Shown here: positions 48,926-62,281 of the stretch, piece by piece | Layout: each line of letters begins with the position of its first letter | Numbering within the stretch: position 1 is the first letter of the stretch | Assembly: GCA_921293015.1 (NCBI GenBank) | Contig: OV121091.1 | Span: 12,305,755-12,369,754, forward strand | From: Phorcus lineatus | Lineage: Eukaryota; Mollusca; Gastropoda; Trochida; Trochidae | Length of the DNA: 64,000 bases | Direction of reading: 5' to 3' | Program-made: the position numbers and the translations under genes | The notes under the pieces: model-generated | Seen by the model: the letters and a program-made list of their open reading frames with translations, nothing else | What the model was told of the DNA's origin: nothing | Database searches by the model: none

Positions 48926-49634
48926 ATAAACAGTGAAAAACCTGTTAACAGTGAACAAAATTCACGTAAACTTCCTAAACAATATTAATGAAGTAAATAC
49001 GGTAAGGAGAGCGAAATTATAATAAGGCTTAACATCTTACAATAAGGATGTGTTGCAGTAATTACGGAATTAAGGCAGCTTTATCTCCATCAGGTTTACT
49101 GTCATGGGCCGTGAATGCCCCTAGCAGTGAGAAGCCCGTAATGTAATTTTAACACATAATGCTGACGAACCAACTACGGCGTTACTCCGGGGATTATAAT
49201 TAATGCATCGGCTGTAATTGTTTTCGGACAGTCTGCTTTAGATACCCGATGTCCTAACATGCAAGGACGTTGTCCGGCGAGAGAGGTCATTTGGTCATTC
49301 GACGGGTTAATGCTAATGCGAGAGTGGTCAATTCTGATTTTAGGGAAATTGATTGAGATGTTATTTAAGATTGTTACTTTAAGTTATAAGTAGGAAAATT
49401 AGAATAAAGATAATACCACGAGTACTTTATGATACATGAATATTGTTTATGATGATAACTATATTCCCCGTTGTTTACGTGCGTTGTATTATATAAATTC
49501 TACTAAAATAGAAGTTTTAAAGATATGGGCTAAGATAATAAGAATGTGATTTATTGTCTACTAAAATACTATTAAATATTCAGTGTTATTTGACCAATCT
49601 ATTGACACTGATTTTATGCAATGAAATCAACATA
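48926..49634. other. No gene seen
   Basis: No exon or repeat recognised. Confidence 0.4.
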
Positions 49635-49636
49635 TA

Positions 49637-50860
49637 CAGTTGCATTCCTAAAGTTTGTTAAATCACCACTGTATCAGAGTGCAAATATCATAATGTTGGT
49701 TTAATTTGGACGTCATTAAAATAATTTCAGAAAAACTGACAAAGGTTTACCAAATGTCCATGTGTATAATATAATCATCCTTTTTCATAATAAGGGATCG
49801 TCTGGTCTGGCCTTTTTGCACGATGAAATGGACAGAAGGGGCCACATTTTCGAAATTACGATTTTCTTAAATGCCGATCAAAATATTCAATGTCGACTCT
49901 GTGAGAAACAATTAACCACTATTACATTGATTGAATGCAAAGGAACAAACATGACTTGTGTCAAAAGCTGGTGACTACTTATATAAATATATATAGAAAA
50001 ATAGATGAGTGTTTTCGAAAGTGTCACACCTGGTCACTTCGGTTACCTGCCAAAACTGTGACGGTTAACTTTTGGGGTATGATTGACGATTGCTTTAAGG
50101 TACAATAGAATCAACTTCTGTATTGAAAATTCAACATTCCAACACACCAATATTTCTTTAACACAACGAATGCACAGATACTGCATATCTCTCGATATCA
50201 TTCAAGAACCTCACTCAAATAATCTACCTCGTAAGTTATTTAACGAATATTTACGTATTCAGGTAGTGAAGTTGATTTTTAAAAACCGGAAGTATTTAAT
50301 GTTACGTTACAATATATCCTTATGAACTACGATATCGGAAATATTAAGATTTTGCTTATAACCAAAAAAGCGGAAACGGCAGCCGCTTTGGTCAATCTAA
50401 TAGCAATGCTAATGCTGTGTTATTAAGTCGGTTTATTTACAACATTGCTTTCATAAAACATGATTCATTATTTGTTCTCAGTTCAGAGTTTAGGTAAATT
50501 CAACAGCTGCACATAATAAGCGTTCAGCCACTTTCATCGTCTATTATTTATCCGTTTTGTGCACAGCTAACCTTAGGTTTGTTACATGTCCAAGCCGACA
50601 GCGGCTGTCTAAAATTTTTCATTGTTGATTGCAGGTCAATTGTAAAGAATTTTAAGTATTTCATTGCATCGATAGAAAGCTTAAGTGATTGAATAAGTCC
50701 TCTTAAACCTTAAAATAGCCAATTTAAACCGTAAAAGCGTGCACTAGTGCCTTTAAACGTTTCTTTTTCACAACGCTAAGATGGATCAAGGACATCCCAA
50801 ATACATGATATATTCACTAGGGCACGCAGATATATGTGAACAAACTTCTGTCTGTATTTG
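49637..50860 (+). mobile_element. TA-flanked MITE, copy 3, with internal extra sequence
   Basis: The left end is CAGTTGCATTCCTAAAGTTT after TA; the right end GTGAACAAACTTCTGTCTG is decayed. The interior matches copy 1 (GGATCGTCTGGTCT; CTGGTCACTT..ACCTGCCAAAACTGT). A stretch of roughly 590 bp (about 50170-50755) absent from copy 1 separates the two halves. Confidence 0.7.
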
Positions 50861-50862
50861 TA

Positions 50863-52480
50863 CATGCACATGACAATAAACATGTTCAATTACAGAGCGC
50901 TTTCTTATAAAGTGATATCCCTACAAAGCGATACTCTATCTAATCCGACATATTGTATTCTCGTGATATGTGCATTTAATCTGTATATATGTATATTTTT
51001 AAGTCACACAAAAATTACATGAAGGTTAGGATGTAAGTTTAAGTGTCGTCGTTTAACTGTTCCAAGTTTCTGTCAAAATAATTGGCATTGAAAATGTATT
51101 TGAAAACAATAATGTTAAAATGAATGAAAGTTACCCTTAGTTTATATCTAATTTTTTTTTATGTTAGGTAAATTTTAAGAATGTAATGTTACTTTGACCT
51201 CTTTCATTTAAACCATTCTTTATTTTCATGTTTTAAAAATCCATTTGAAGGAAAGGTGAACCAAAACCAATAATGAAATCGCTACCTCGTTTCACCGTGA
51301 AATAAAGTCCAAATGCGAAGATTTCTATGCCATTGTCTCTGTTTTTAGGACACCGAGTCTATATTCAGAAAACTGCTACTGTTAATCAGTCATTAGTCCT
51401 CCGTCAAATGCTTCACACGATGGCCAGAAGGCCTATGGGAAATAATTGATTCAATTATGCCCCTAAAAGACCAAAGATGCTCAAAAACATTCATATAAAG
51501 AACTGATAACGCAGCTTCATTATTAGGTTATTATCCCGGTGGACTCGCTTATGTACTGCATCTTTGAAAGCATTGTAAGATATACGGAACTAAAGACCAT
51601 GTTGGGAGAAAAATCATTCCACAACCTCTAAACCGGAGATCTGTTTTATGAGCGACAAGACCAATTCCAATCACCGAAGAATTTTCGGGAAGGCGAAGCC
51701 CTGGATCTACAAATCCCTTCACTACCAAACAGATAAATCACTATTGGGATTTGCATTTTCCTCGTCAAACCAGAAAATAAGCATTTAGACTTAGATCGGC
51801 ATTCCCCTTATCTCGCTAAATGTATCGACCCCGATTTTATTTGATTGCCAGTGGTAACGGTGGCAAATTTCTTGAGATATTTCCCAGAGCGCATCAGCTT
51901 TGACACAGCGTCGAGTTCATATGATTTTCATCGATCGAGCAATTTGCTCTTTCAAACAGTTATGCAAACAGTTTGGTCTGCGAATTTCAAAATCCTGCTA
52001 GGAATCCCCTCTTTTGGGGTCACTGTGCGGAACGACTTTCCCCTTGGAGGACGCCATCCATTCCATCTTGCCTGACATCCATTCGTCAATATTTGACCCC
52101 TCCAACTAGAATGAGATCTTCCGCATCGCCAACCAAGGCCCATCGATTGGCTGAAAGCCGGCTCGTGGCAAGTCCAGGGTTGTAAACAGAGGGAAAGCTG
52201 TTATAGACACGGTGCCGTTTGTCGTACATAGGGGATATATTTCTTTCTGTGGGTGGACATCTACCCCCGGAGTTGTGTGCTGACACTACTGGCATGGTGC
52301 AGTAATGGCGGTATAACATCAAGGTGAGCGGCTTGATGATGTATGGGTGAGTTCTGTCGTGATGAAATCGAAGAATTCCTCTGTCCGTGTTGGCTATTGT
52401 AGTTCCTTCATTCACGTAACGTCGCGAATTGTCATGCCGTATTATGCCGTGGGTAGCTCATCAGATAAAAAGGGTAAACG
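50863..52480. other. No supported gene
   Basis: 51.3-52.4 kb is less AT-rich than its surroundings and has overlapping frames of 60-109 codons on both strands, none recognisable. It could be an unrecognised exon, UTR or old element. Confidence 0.3.
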
Positions 52481-52489
52481 AATTTTCGA

Positions 52490-53830
52490 TGTTTTAACAA
52501 ACAATTATGTATAAAGGATATGTTTGTTAGACAAAATATTTATGAAATTAATTCATTATTACATGGATAGTTTTCTCAAAGACAAAAAATATCATACTGT
52601 TTTTTGGGGGTTTCCTTCATATAATTGATTTTTCATAGTTTTGTGTATAATGATTTAACAAATTAAAATAGTTTCATAATCACATACTAGTATATAGGTC
52701 GTCAGATACAAAATGATATCATAATTATACAGTCATTTTCGGTGTTTACCCAGAACTTGGTAAATTGGTATGGTGGAGCCTTTTTTTCTACACATAAATA
52801 ACATTCAAATAACTTTCTGGTGAATCTAATGGCTTGTCAGACAAAAAATTTGTGTTGTTTTTTCTCTCAGAATTCAGAATAATGGTTTTGGTTGGAGACA
52901 TATACATACTGATTTAAAATACTTCTTGATTAAATAGATAGTCTTTCAGACAAAATTAATTGTGGCCTTTTATTCTCTCAGAATTCTTAATAATAGTTTT
53001 GGTAACGGTTGTGTATGAGACATATTAATACTGCTTCAACATAATTACTTCTTGATTACATAGATATTTGGTCAGACAAATTTAATTGTGGCATTTTTTC
53101 TCAGAATTCTAAATAATAGTTATGGTAAAGCTCGTATTTGCGACTTATCGAAAATGTTTTAACATACTTCTTGATTATAAAAATAGTTAGTAAGATAAAT
53201 TAAATTTGGGGTATTTAATCTAGGAATATGACATGGTTAAGGTTATGTGTTTTTGACACATTCTTTTCCTCTTTGTTTATTTCATAATGATATTGACAGG
53301 TTGTCAGATACAAATATGAAATGATTGCCTTTTGTGTTTTGTCTCCCAGAATTTGCTTTACTGGCTATCATTAACCTTTTTTGGAAATGTGACACATTTT
53401 TTCTTTTTGATTTTCTTCATAATTTGATAGCTTGTCAGATTCAAGGTGACATTAAGGTTGCCTCTAGGGTGTTTTAACTGAAATTAACTCTCCAGAATTT
53501 TTAGGCAATGGTTTTGGTTGTATATGTGATACATAAGTTCTGTTATAATTTACTTCACAAATCCATAGCTTGTCGGATACAAAGTGAAATTGAAGTTGCC
53601 CTCTGGGTGTTTTAAGTCTCCAGTATTGAGTATATTGTCAATGGTTAAGGTTTTGTTTATGTGACACATTTCTCAATTAACTTCATATTTATATGGATAT
53701 CGCGTCAGATATGGAGATAATTGACAGTGACCTTAAAAAGCTTGTAGTAATTTTCTTCTCTCATAGATGTGGAATAATGACTATAAATAAGGTTTTGTAT
53801 GTCTGTGAAATCATCTCAAAGAGGCAATAG
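52490..53830 (+). repeat. Decayed tandem array, ~110-140-bp units, about 10 copies
   Basis: A recurring core (TTGTCAGACAAA or TCAGATACAAA, then TTTTCTCTCAGAATT, then ATGGTTTTGGTT) appears at about 52508, 52695, 52837, 52947, 53073, 53190, 53297, 53435, 53574 and 53706. Spacing varies and divergence is high. Confidence 0.65.
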
Positions 53831-53957
53831 CACATTTTTTTCAACATTCCTTTCTTCAAATTCTCAGTAATAAACAATTAGTTCTTGCAAATGTATAATC
53901 TTTAAACAGTCAAAACTTCTCATTTCTCAATCACATTTTCTGTAGTCATAGTGATAT

Positions 53958-54120
53958 ATGGGGTTTAAAGCTGCTGTTAGGAGTATTTCATTTATATCAC
54001 AGCTGCTAGTCTTCTTGCAGGGAGAAAGCCTGCAACACTAATTTGGCCATGTATTGTGGTGAAACCTGCGAACATCAGCTGACACTAATGAACCATTGGT
54101 TGTACTGATCAGTAATTCAT
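53958..54120 (-). mobile_element. SINE family 1, copy G, part 1 (interrupted)
   Basis: Diverged body (GGTGAAACCTGCGAACATCA, GAACCATTGGTTGTACTG..AATTCA) stopping at 54120. The next family bases (TGTAGCATT.CA) are found only at 63330, after the 9.2-kb insertion. Confidence 0.8.
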
Positions 54121-54199
54121 ACCCGTACATGAGAATGCCGCAACTGATGCGGCAATCCGCACTTTTGCCGCAAAATTTGCCGCACACAATTGCCGCAAA

Positions 54200-54552
54200 A
54201 GTGCCGCACATGCGGAGTATTGGACAGCCGCATGTTGCGGCATTTGAGCGGAAAATAAGAAAAGGAAAAAGCCGCAAGAAAGCCGCAAACACTGGCCGCA
54301 TAAGTGCCGCATGTTCCCTGGTATAAATGCCGCAAAAATGCCGCACCTGCGGAGTATTGGGCAGCCGCGAGTTGCGGCATTTAAGCGGAAAATAAGAAAA
54401 GGAAAAAGCCGCAAGAAAGCCGCATACACTGGCCGCATGAATGCCGCACCTGCGGAGTATTGGACGGCCGCATGTTGCGGCATTCTTGCGGAAAAAAGAA
54501 AAAGAAAAAAGCCGCAAGAAAGCCGCAAACACTGGCCGCATAAATGCCGCAC
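54200..54552 (+). repeat. Three ~104-bp sub-terminal repeats with GCCGCA motifs
   Basis: Units start about 54200, 54338 and 54439. Each runs TGCCGCAC.TGCGGAGTATTG, then a TTGCGGCATT hairpin partner, AAGAAAAGGAAAAAGCCGC, and CACTGGCCGCATAA. The long frames across it on both strands are by-products of this repetition. Confidence 0.88.
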
Positions 54553-55281
54553 GAATTCTACATGATCCCCTGATAGAAAATGCGTGAATTGGACGTATTT
54601 TTTTAGCGTAAAATGGGATATTTTTGGTGCATTAAAATTAGTTTTGACTAGTGGTAGAAGCCCTGAAGAAGGCGGCAAGCAAATATCACGGAATCAACAC
54701 CACCATCTATTCATTATATAACAAGGTGAGTCAAAAACATTTAGGTTTGAAATCTTTACTTAACAGTAAACATCACTACAAACATTAAACAAATTCTTCT
54801 TTGAACTTCAAACAGTTTCTAAAGGGCTGCCATCTTCCCGGCTGTTGATGTGTATCAAACAATGGTAGATTTCATTCTGATTTCTGGAAAGAAAAGAAAA
54901 GAATTAGAATGTTATCATAATCTACAGAATGTTATCATTATCTAATTCAACATGTAAAATGGACCTTGGGGGTTATTGGGGTTCTTTTCACCAATGAAAG
55001 GAAATATTGCAATTTGAATTTCCACTCTTTAATAATTATGTTAATATTATCATTCATTAAAATTTTGGGTCTATGTTTGACTTTACCCTTATTTCCCTCT
55101 TTTCATTGGAAATTTCAGCAGAAGAGACTTTGAAGCATCAGACCTCGGCCAGCTCAGAATTTTCTTCACGCTCATCTCTGCAGCTGTTCCCAAAAATAAA
55201 GAAGAAATTTGAAATAACGAAATGATGTAAAATATGATATATGATCTAAATCTGTTAGTAAATATTGTTACTTTGATCTTA

Positions 55282-57062
55282 TTAAATGCAAGAAGATAAT
55301 GGTTTATTCGAGCTAAAGATTAATGGACATTCGGGTACAAACTCTCCGTTTGCTACAGTTTCAGGTTTAGTAAAGGAACAAAGGAAGCCCTAAAACTATA
55401 AGTGCCTTAAAACATTTTCACTTTTATTTGAGAATTTAAATAAAATATATCCATACAATATACGAAACATATATGATTTGACATGTTATATTTTATGTGC
55501 TTTTAGGCAAAAACAAACTTTGATGCAGAACACCAAACTTAAAACAGAATAACTTTTAAAAAACTTTTTCACTGTCTTAACCTCACTATTTTGATAAACA
55601 TGGAATGATTTACCACATTGAAATTATCAATATGAGTACAATTTCTTTTATTACCTCAAATATGAAGTTCTCAAATTCATTATGCAGAATTAGATCCAGG
55701 ATGAATAGATCCTTTTCTTTTGACCTCATTCTGAAATATAATCATGAGAAAAATTTAAAGTACCATCTTTTAGAGACAATAAATCAATTGTAACATGCTA
55801 CAACAGATATGATGTTGCAGATAGTTGGATTGATTCATCTTCAATAAACACTGAAAGTAATAACTTAAAATGATACGAATGCATGAGTTTAACTTAAATT
55901 CTCGATCAAAATTTCAGAATTCTCTTTTTCATATTGCACTCACTTTGTAATCCTGTTTTCCCTTTTATAGATCGTTGCATTTCTTGACTTCTGAAAAATT
56001 GAAACAAGTAGTATAGTCCTCCAATCACAACTGTTTTTCATCAGATGTTGAGCTTTGGTCATCCTTTCTAAATTAAGTGGATTAAATATTTTTTGAAGGC
56101 TTGAGCTGGAGGAGGGGAAACTTAACAAATAAACGACTAAAGACTTTTTCCTCCACACCTTATTTCACTTTGAAAACAGGTAAAAAGAATTATGAGAAAA
56201 ATAAAAAATAGGTTCCTTTTGTTTATTGAGATAATCAGTATTCAAATGAAAGATTGTGTTTATTATAATATTTCTTTAAACATGTAAAAAAATTGCACTG
56301 GTGAATCCAGGAAGTTTCAATAGCCAATTAATTTATCCAATTAGATATAATTAATGAAGAGAAGTTGGTGGGCCAGCGTCTCCCCCCCCCCCCCCCCCCC
56401 CCCCCCTGCCAAAGGACACATTAACTAAGGTGTGTATCTTAAAAGAATGACAATTACTTGTTCACTTATAAAAACTTAATTGCTTCTAAGGATGAAAGTT
56501 TGTGATAATTAATTACAAAAATCATGTGACCTTTAAAAAAAATCAATGAATAACTGAAAGCATCTTAATTAATAAATCAATCCATATACAAAAGAATTAA
56601 TTCAACATTGTATTTCAAACTACCTTTGTTAATCAATTAACTACTGCCTTGCTAAAGGTAAAGATGGTTGCAAATATCATAAACTTCTTGTTGCTAACAG
56701 TAAAACTGGTATCAGAGATGGATATCATGGTACCCTTCCCTAGCAGGTGATATTTCGAAATTAACAATTACTTGATGTTGAATCTAGATAAGAATAAATA
56801 TATCCACAATTATCAATAAGAAATTGCAGTAATAAATATTGTGTTTTCAATGGTGTAATAATTCAAAATAGAATTGTTTTTCTATTTAAATGTTATTTTA
56901 GCAAAGGAAATTATAGTTAAATATAAACAAATACATAGTAAAATATACCTACGATGTGGTCAGAAGTGTATCAAAACATAAGCATTCTTCGTTCTCGTTT
57001 TCCGGATTCGTCCATTGTTTTGGTTCGTGTGATCGACAGGGCCCAAGAATCAGGTCACTCAT
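55282..57062 (-). CDS. Possible four-exon gene of unknown function inside the 9.2-kb element
   Basis: Four minus-strand segments, 56953-57062, 55944-56105, 55655-55730 and 55282-55389, are bounded by GT-AG sites (donors GTAGGT, GTGAGT, GTAATA; acceptors TCCAG, TTCAG, TTTAG). They join in phase into about 151 codons from MSDLILGPCRSHEPKQWT to a TAA stop. Exon 1 follows a CpG-containing stretch at 57000-57250 that could be a promoter. No domain is recognised; the product would be small, with several cysteines and Lys/Arg-rich segments. Short exons in AT-rich DNA can line up by chance, so this is a hypothesis. If real it could be a cargo or element-encoded gene. Confidence 0.25.
56384..56406 (+). 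repeat. Poly-C run
   Basis: About 24 consecutive C, inside the 9.2-kb element and within the first intron of the possible small gene. Confidence 0.95.
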
Positions 57063-57299
57063 CCAACGGTAATTGCTGCCTCCAATTTAAGAACATTTCC
57101 TACATTTCCGAATAGAATGAAAATGTCTCCAAGATCGTACAATACGAAGAACAACCCACGTCAGGCAACATGATACTTTAGAAAACGGAAAATCACCCCA
57201 TGTCTGGTGTTACCATTTTCATAATGTGGCGCCTATTCTTGGGCATGCGTAGAAAGGACTTCCGATGATTCCATCGTGGCTGGAAAAAAATCCAATGTC

Positions 57300-59402
57300 C
57301 ATTCCCTAAATGGACCACAACATCGTGTTATTTAAACCGATTATTCCTTTACCTTGTCTTTGAGGACTCATAATATTTGACTCATAATATTTATAGATAA
57401 TAATATTATCAATATATAATATAACTGATTTTCCTGATTCCAATTTCAAGAAAGCAAGCCAATGAAAACGCATTAAAATAATTTTTAGATTTGCTTATTA
57501 TTCACGAAAATAGGATAACAATTTGTTATAGCGTGTATAATGGATAACTTAATTGAGATATTTATTTTCAACGAATGTTTTCAATACCATATTTTTCAAC
57601 AATGAAGTCTGAAACGTGTCATTGAAAATAGGATAGTGGCATACGCACGTTAGTTTTTGCACGAATTAAATTCCGAAATTAAGAACTTACAAATTCCTAA
57701 AATTAATGTTATAGTGTATAATATAACAGAATGATTGATTAATAGATTTACTTCTTATAAACTCAAAGCTATACAGAGTGTGTGTAAACCATAAGCAATT
57801 GACTATTTAGCGTAAAAACTTTCCTTATTTCAAAATAGCGAAAAAACACAGACAGCTATATGTCCGTAACAAGTTAAAAAATCTTAAAATCATCTTAAGT
57901 CGCTTTATCGCGTAGCCGTTTTTATCACCATATACATTCACAATTGCCTTGACGATAGGGCCGATACAACTTATAAAAACGATCGCAATTCTTTGGAAAA
58001 CACAGGTAATGTTCAATGAATGTTAAATGCATGTGCTAAATGTAAATGTTTGAGAAATATTTACTTTATGTACTATTGCTCGAATTAAAGTCGACTTGTT
58101 CTTAAATTTCTCCAACTGGTCTACTCTTGACGCATTAGTAGAAAGAAAAGTCGTTTGTATGATAGATTTTCAAAAACGATTTGCCTCAAAAGCATCTATG
58201 TGGGAATGGCGTTTCACGATACTTTTTGGGGGAAAAAACAATTTAGGAAACGCTGCGCCAAATTTAACGGTCACTGTGAATCGGAGACTTTCAACGTAAG
58301 AAACATTTCTAGATTTAAAGTCCATGCTATAACTATACTGCTTTGAAGTTGATTGAACCCTTTTGGCATACTGAACCGAACGTGTTTGCTATTTATCGGC
58401 TTCTTGAATTATTAATTGCAAATTGTGTCATTATTTATTATTTCAAAGTAGATAATATCTTTTAGGCCACTAACTGATAAGAACTTCATTACAACTTCTT
58501 AAACAGATACTCCGTCATTTTCTTGGCATGCATAGTATTTTGCTTTCTATATAATAGTGTCAATGCACCAATCATGATGATACTTATTCAAAACATCTCA
58601 CATATTTAAAAAAAATATCAAATATATGAAAATTATAATGTTAGAAACAAAAACAAACACCGAATGTATGTGCTAAAGCCGAAACTACACATACAATTTG
58701 CATGAATCGCTGCTTTTTATCTTTATATCGTCACTCTGCTCGACCGAACAGCATTAAAATGCTACTTTCCATCAACAGTCAGTATTTCTCGCTAAAAAGA
58801 CACCAGTAGGATAATTGGTATATTTGACTCCAACTATTCATGGGTTGAATCTTTAATTTAATTTTAACCTTACGACGTTTCGGAGTATATAATAACTACG
58901 TCATCAGATGATAGTTGTTATAAAATCACATTTCGTATACACGTGTTTCCATATAAAAAATAAATTCTTATCCGCGGCGAGAATCATGCTAATTTCTTAT
59001 CTGACATTTCAATAATTACAACTACGATGTTTGTCCATATAGATTTGAAAACAATATCGGCGGTAAACTCATATCTTTCATCATTTGGCACCAAATCTCA
59101 CTAAATCATATTTATTGGACAAACTATGTAGATTTATTCCTTGCCTACCACCTGTTTGTTAGTTATTTAAACATTTATTGTTCTCATTAAAAGAATTATT
59201 TTACTTCCGGATTTTTGCGGGTAAATAAAGTGCATACGCATTTCTTCTAATACGCAAAAGCTACAGTAAATTTGAAATCTTTGCTTTATAATATGACTAT
59301 TTCTCAGTTAGGCCCTATTCACAATATACATAGGCCAACGGTAAATTTGCTATATTAATTTATGTCAATCAGTTATGCACCTTCGCGTTTATCATAAGCC
59401 AG
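57300..59402. other. No supported gene
   Basis: AT-rich interior of the 9.2-kb element. At 58871-58907 (minus strand) is CTGATGACGTAGTTATT and, after a short gap, ACTCCGAAACGTCGT, related to the end of the 39-bp minisatellite at 16596-16638. Confidence 0.35.
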
Positions 59403-59406
59403 TTAA

Positions 59407-59880
59407 AGAGCTACTCCGTGATTTTCATGATATATTATTTACCTTTGATACGAACCTAAATGCCCTATATGGTGATATAAAATCAAAACATCATAACTGT
59501 TCATGCCTAAAGGACATATATATGACAATTACTGGTTTTCCATGAAAATATAAAAATTAACAGCCTTATAAATGCAAAGAGGTGTAGATATCACGTCCAA
59601 TATACATGGATACTAGTTATATAACCTAACAAACACTATCAACTCCTAACTGCCCTCCTGGCTGTTTTAGATAAGTCTCCAAAATTACGTTTGACTATTT
59701 GACGCGCGCCATTGTCCGGTTTTCGATCATAATTGCGACGTTCTACCTTCATATTGTCAATGTAAAAAAAACAGTAAGCTTTGAAATGTGTCTTTTTGGT
59801 AGCAGTCGATAATTCGCGATCAAATGACACCACTGATTAAGTTTGGCAAATATGATTTCAACAACTCACAGAGTCGCTCT
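59407..59880 (-). mobile_element. TTAA-flanked MITE, copy 2 (474 bp)
   Basis: Inverted copy of the element at 868-1330: ends AGAGCTACTCCGTGA and TCACAGAGTCGCTCT, with TTAA at 59403-59406 and 59881-59884. Nested inside the 9.2-kb element. A 64-codon frame in it is not conserved as a gene. Confidence 0.85.
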
Positions 59881-59884
59881 TTAA

Positions 59885-62280
59885 AATAAAGTTGAGATCG
59901 CCTACTTAAAATACTGTTGGAGCTGAACATATAGGCTATAAGATTTGTTGCCGTTTATTTCATACCAAAAATATTGTTTGTGTTTGCAAATATAGCCTCT
60001 CTAAGCATGTCGCATCCTGTTATTCCTCCAGAAAACCTCGATTTTTCAAGTTGAATTCGCGTTTTCGAAAATTGTGCATGTATAAACCCGACTCCAAGAT
60101 CTGTCAAAACATAAATCAACACCTAACAAGGTTACTAAAATACTTGTATGTACAAAATTAGGGATAAGGGTTAATTCAAGTTCTTTCTGAAGATGATTGG
60201 AAAGTGAATTGGTAACAAATGAAACTGATATAGGACATTTATTTGTCAATAAAGTGGTTCTAAAATCGAGTCGAGTTCGTCTAAGGTACGAATTCACCGA
60301 CAGAACATTGCTCCTCGCACCGAAATCCGATATCGTTATTTGAGTGATAGACTATTTCCAGCGCTGCTGTGGAGTATAAGACAATGGCTACACTTCCGGT
60401 TATTAAATTTAGCGGGTATATTCAATGCGCAAAAACAAATGTAGTTCGGAGAAAACAAACAAATTAGAGGGTACCCATGTCGTGATTTTAAGATACTACG
60501 AACGAGTGAATTTTAAAACCATCAATTTCGAACACTATTTTGACAATAAATATTGAGTTCGCATTCGGTACGAATCCACCGCATTTCTTACACCAAACAT
60601 AAACTTCCGGTTGAAATATTTGCGCGAAATGCAAGCAGGCAAATTTGTTTAAACTACCAACAGATGTAAATAGAACGGTAATAATATATGAAGTTTATAT
60701 TTATTAAAACAGCGAAATTTTATCTGCCAAGAATTTTAGATTTTCCGAAGTGCCGATTAAAAAGAGGATGATTTTGTAAGGAATATTTCGAACTTTCATC
60801 AACTTGGATTATTATGTTTTGTCATGCAAATGATTCACGTAGGCCAAAAACGTTATTAGAGGTTTGTATGTGCATACATTTTTATGTTGTTGAATAATAC
60901 CAAAATGGCATGAAATTTTAAGTTCAAAAACCGTTCCGTGGCTGTCAATCAATCATCCATTTACCTATCGATCTATCCAAATTATGTACTTTTTTATTTA
61001 TCTATTTATCTAGGCCTATGTGTCTATTTTTGGAATAAATAAATAGATAAATCAATTAATAAATAAGAAAACTTAACAATAACTAATCAAATTATCAATC
61101 AACTTCGATTTTAAGTAGAATCAATTGACAGTAATTTGATATAGCACTGCTTGAATAAAATGATGGAACTTTCAGATTTTTATCAAATGTAACTAAACTG
61201 AGAACATGTGCAGTATCAGTCTGATATTATAGATTTTCTAATTTGTTATAAATTGTCAATAAAAATTGTCAAAAAGACATGGAAATCTGACTTCTGGTCA
61301 ATAGATAATTTCCCAATTATTAAAAGGTAAAACTTTGCAGTATGATTGATCATTTAACCTATTGTGCTTTTCCAAAGTTTGTATGTGTGAAAATATTCCA
61401 TCAACAAACATTTGAATATGTTGACTTCAATTCATGCACAATTTATTTTTCATCCCACTCTTAAGGAAAACAGTACACAATTTAAATTTTATTTCTACAG
61501 ATATTCATCTCATTTCTTCAAAACAACAGGTTTCAATCATTTTGTAAACAAACATATATATGGGTGGAAGTTAAAAAAATGGTACATTATACCAAAACTG
61601 ATCTATATCTTCAAAATATTTATTTGATTTTAATTTTATTAAACAAATTCTGTACTCTTTCTTCAAACAGTGCATTAGATTTCAAAGTTTTAAGAAAATA
61701 AAGATGTTTTAGGGATAACTTTTGTGATATTCATCATTGTTATAATGATGATGAAGATCAAATGCTTCTATGTAAAACACACTGTAATGATAGCAATAAA
61801 ACATATTGTTTCCATAAGTAACGTTATTGTTCTTTAAAAAATCTTCTTCAGTAACTCAAATAGAGATTATTACCCAAGGAAGTGTGTCTAATGACTTTTA
61901 TGAAACAAGTGTGAATCTTTTCATTACCCAAGCAAGAGTGAAAGTTATACAAAACTTTTGCATGAGTTTTATAAAAATCATATGACAGACCTCTGAGTGT
62001 ATTAATTTTGTTATTCCCGATTCTGTTCCATTTAAAATGCATTGAAAACAGCCTCCTTCCCTTGCGACGCTCTGCCACAGTGACGTCATGAACAATGGTT
62101 GTATGATGTCACAGACGACAAAATACGGTAACTCGCACTTAAACAATCGTTGCTAGGCTAAAGTGATTTGCACATGTGCTTATATTGAAAATATGTCACT
62201 GCTTATGATGAACCATATGGGTACTAAAATAATTTATCTACTTCATCTTAATCAATTCAGTCAAATTCAAATATGAAATG
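59885..62280. other. No supported gene
   Basis: Contains two ACTTCCGG motifs (about 60390 and 60605) near a repeated GGTACGAAT.CACCG, and TGACGTCA at about 62081, all promoter-like words without a linked exon. Confidence 0.3.
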
Positions 62281-62281
62281 T

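Noticed and set aside
48690..48936. Overlapping frames with 7-residue repeats
   Set aside because: By-products of the 21-bp satellite, open on both strands.
51952..52415. Overlapping 63-109-codon frames in a less AT-rich patch
   Set aside because: Frames overlap on both strands and none is recognisable; noted only as a possible unrecognised exon or old element.
54038..54678. Frames of 167-189 codons that look like secreted or membrane proteins
   Set aside because: They translate the GC-rich sub-terminal repeats of the 9.2-kb element in several frames on both strands.
54650..54724. Plus-strand mini-exon VEALKKAASKYHGINTTIYS.. ending at GTGAGT
   Set aside because: Acceptor-like and donor-like sites exist, but no partner exon in phase was found, and the minus strand also offers an acceptor here.
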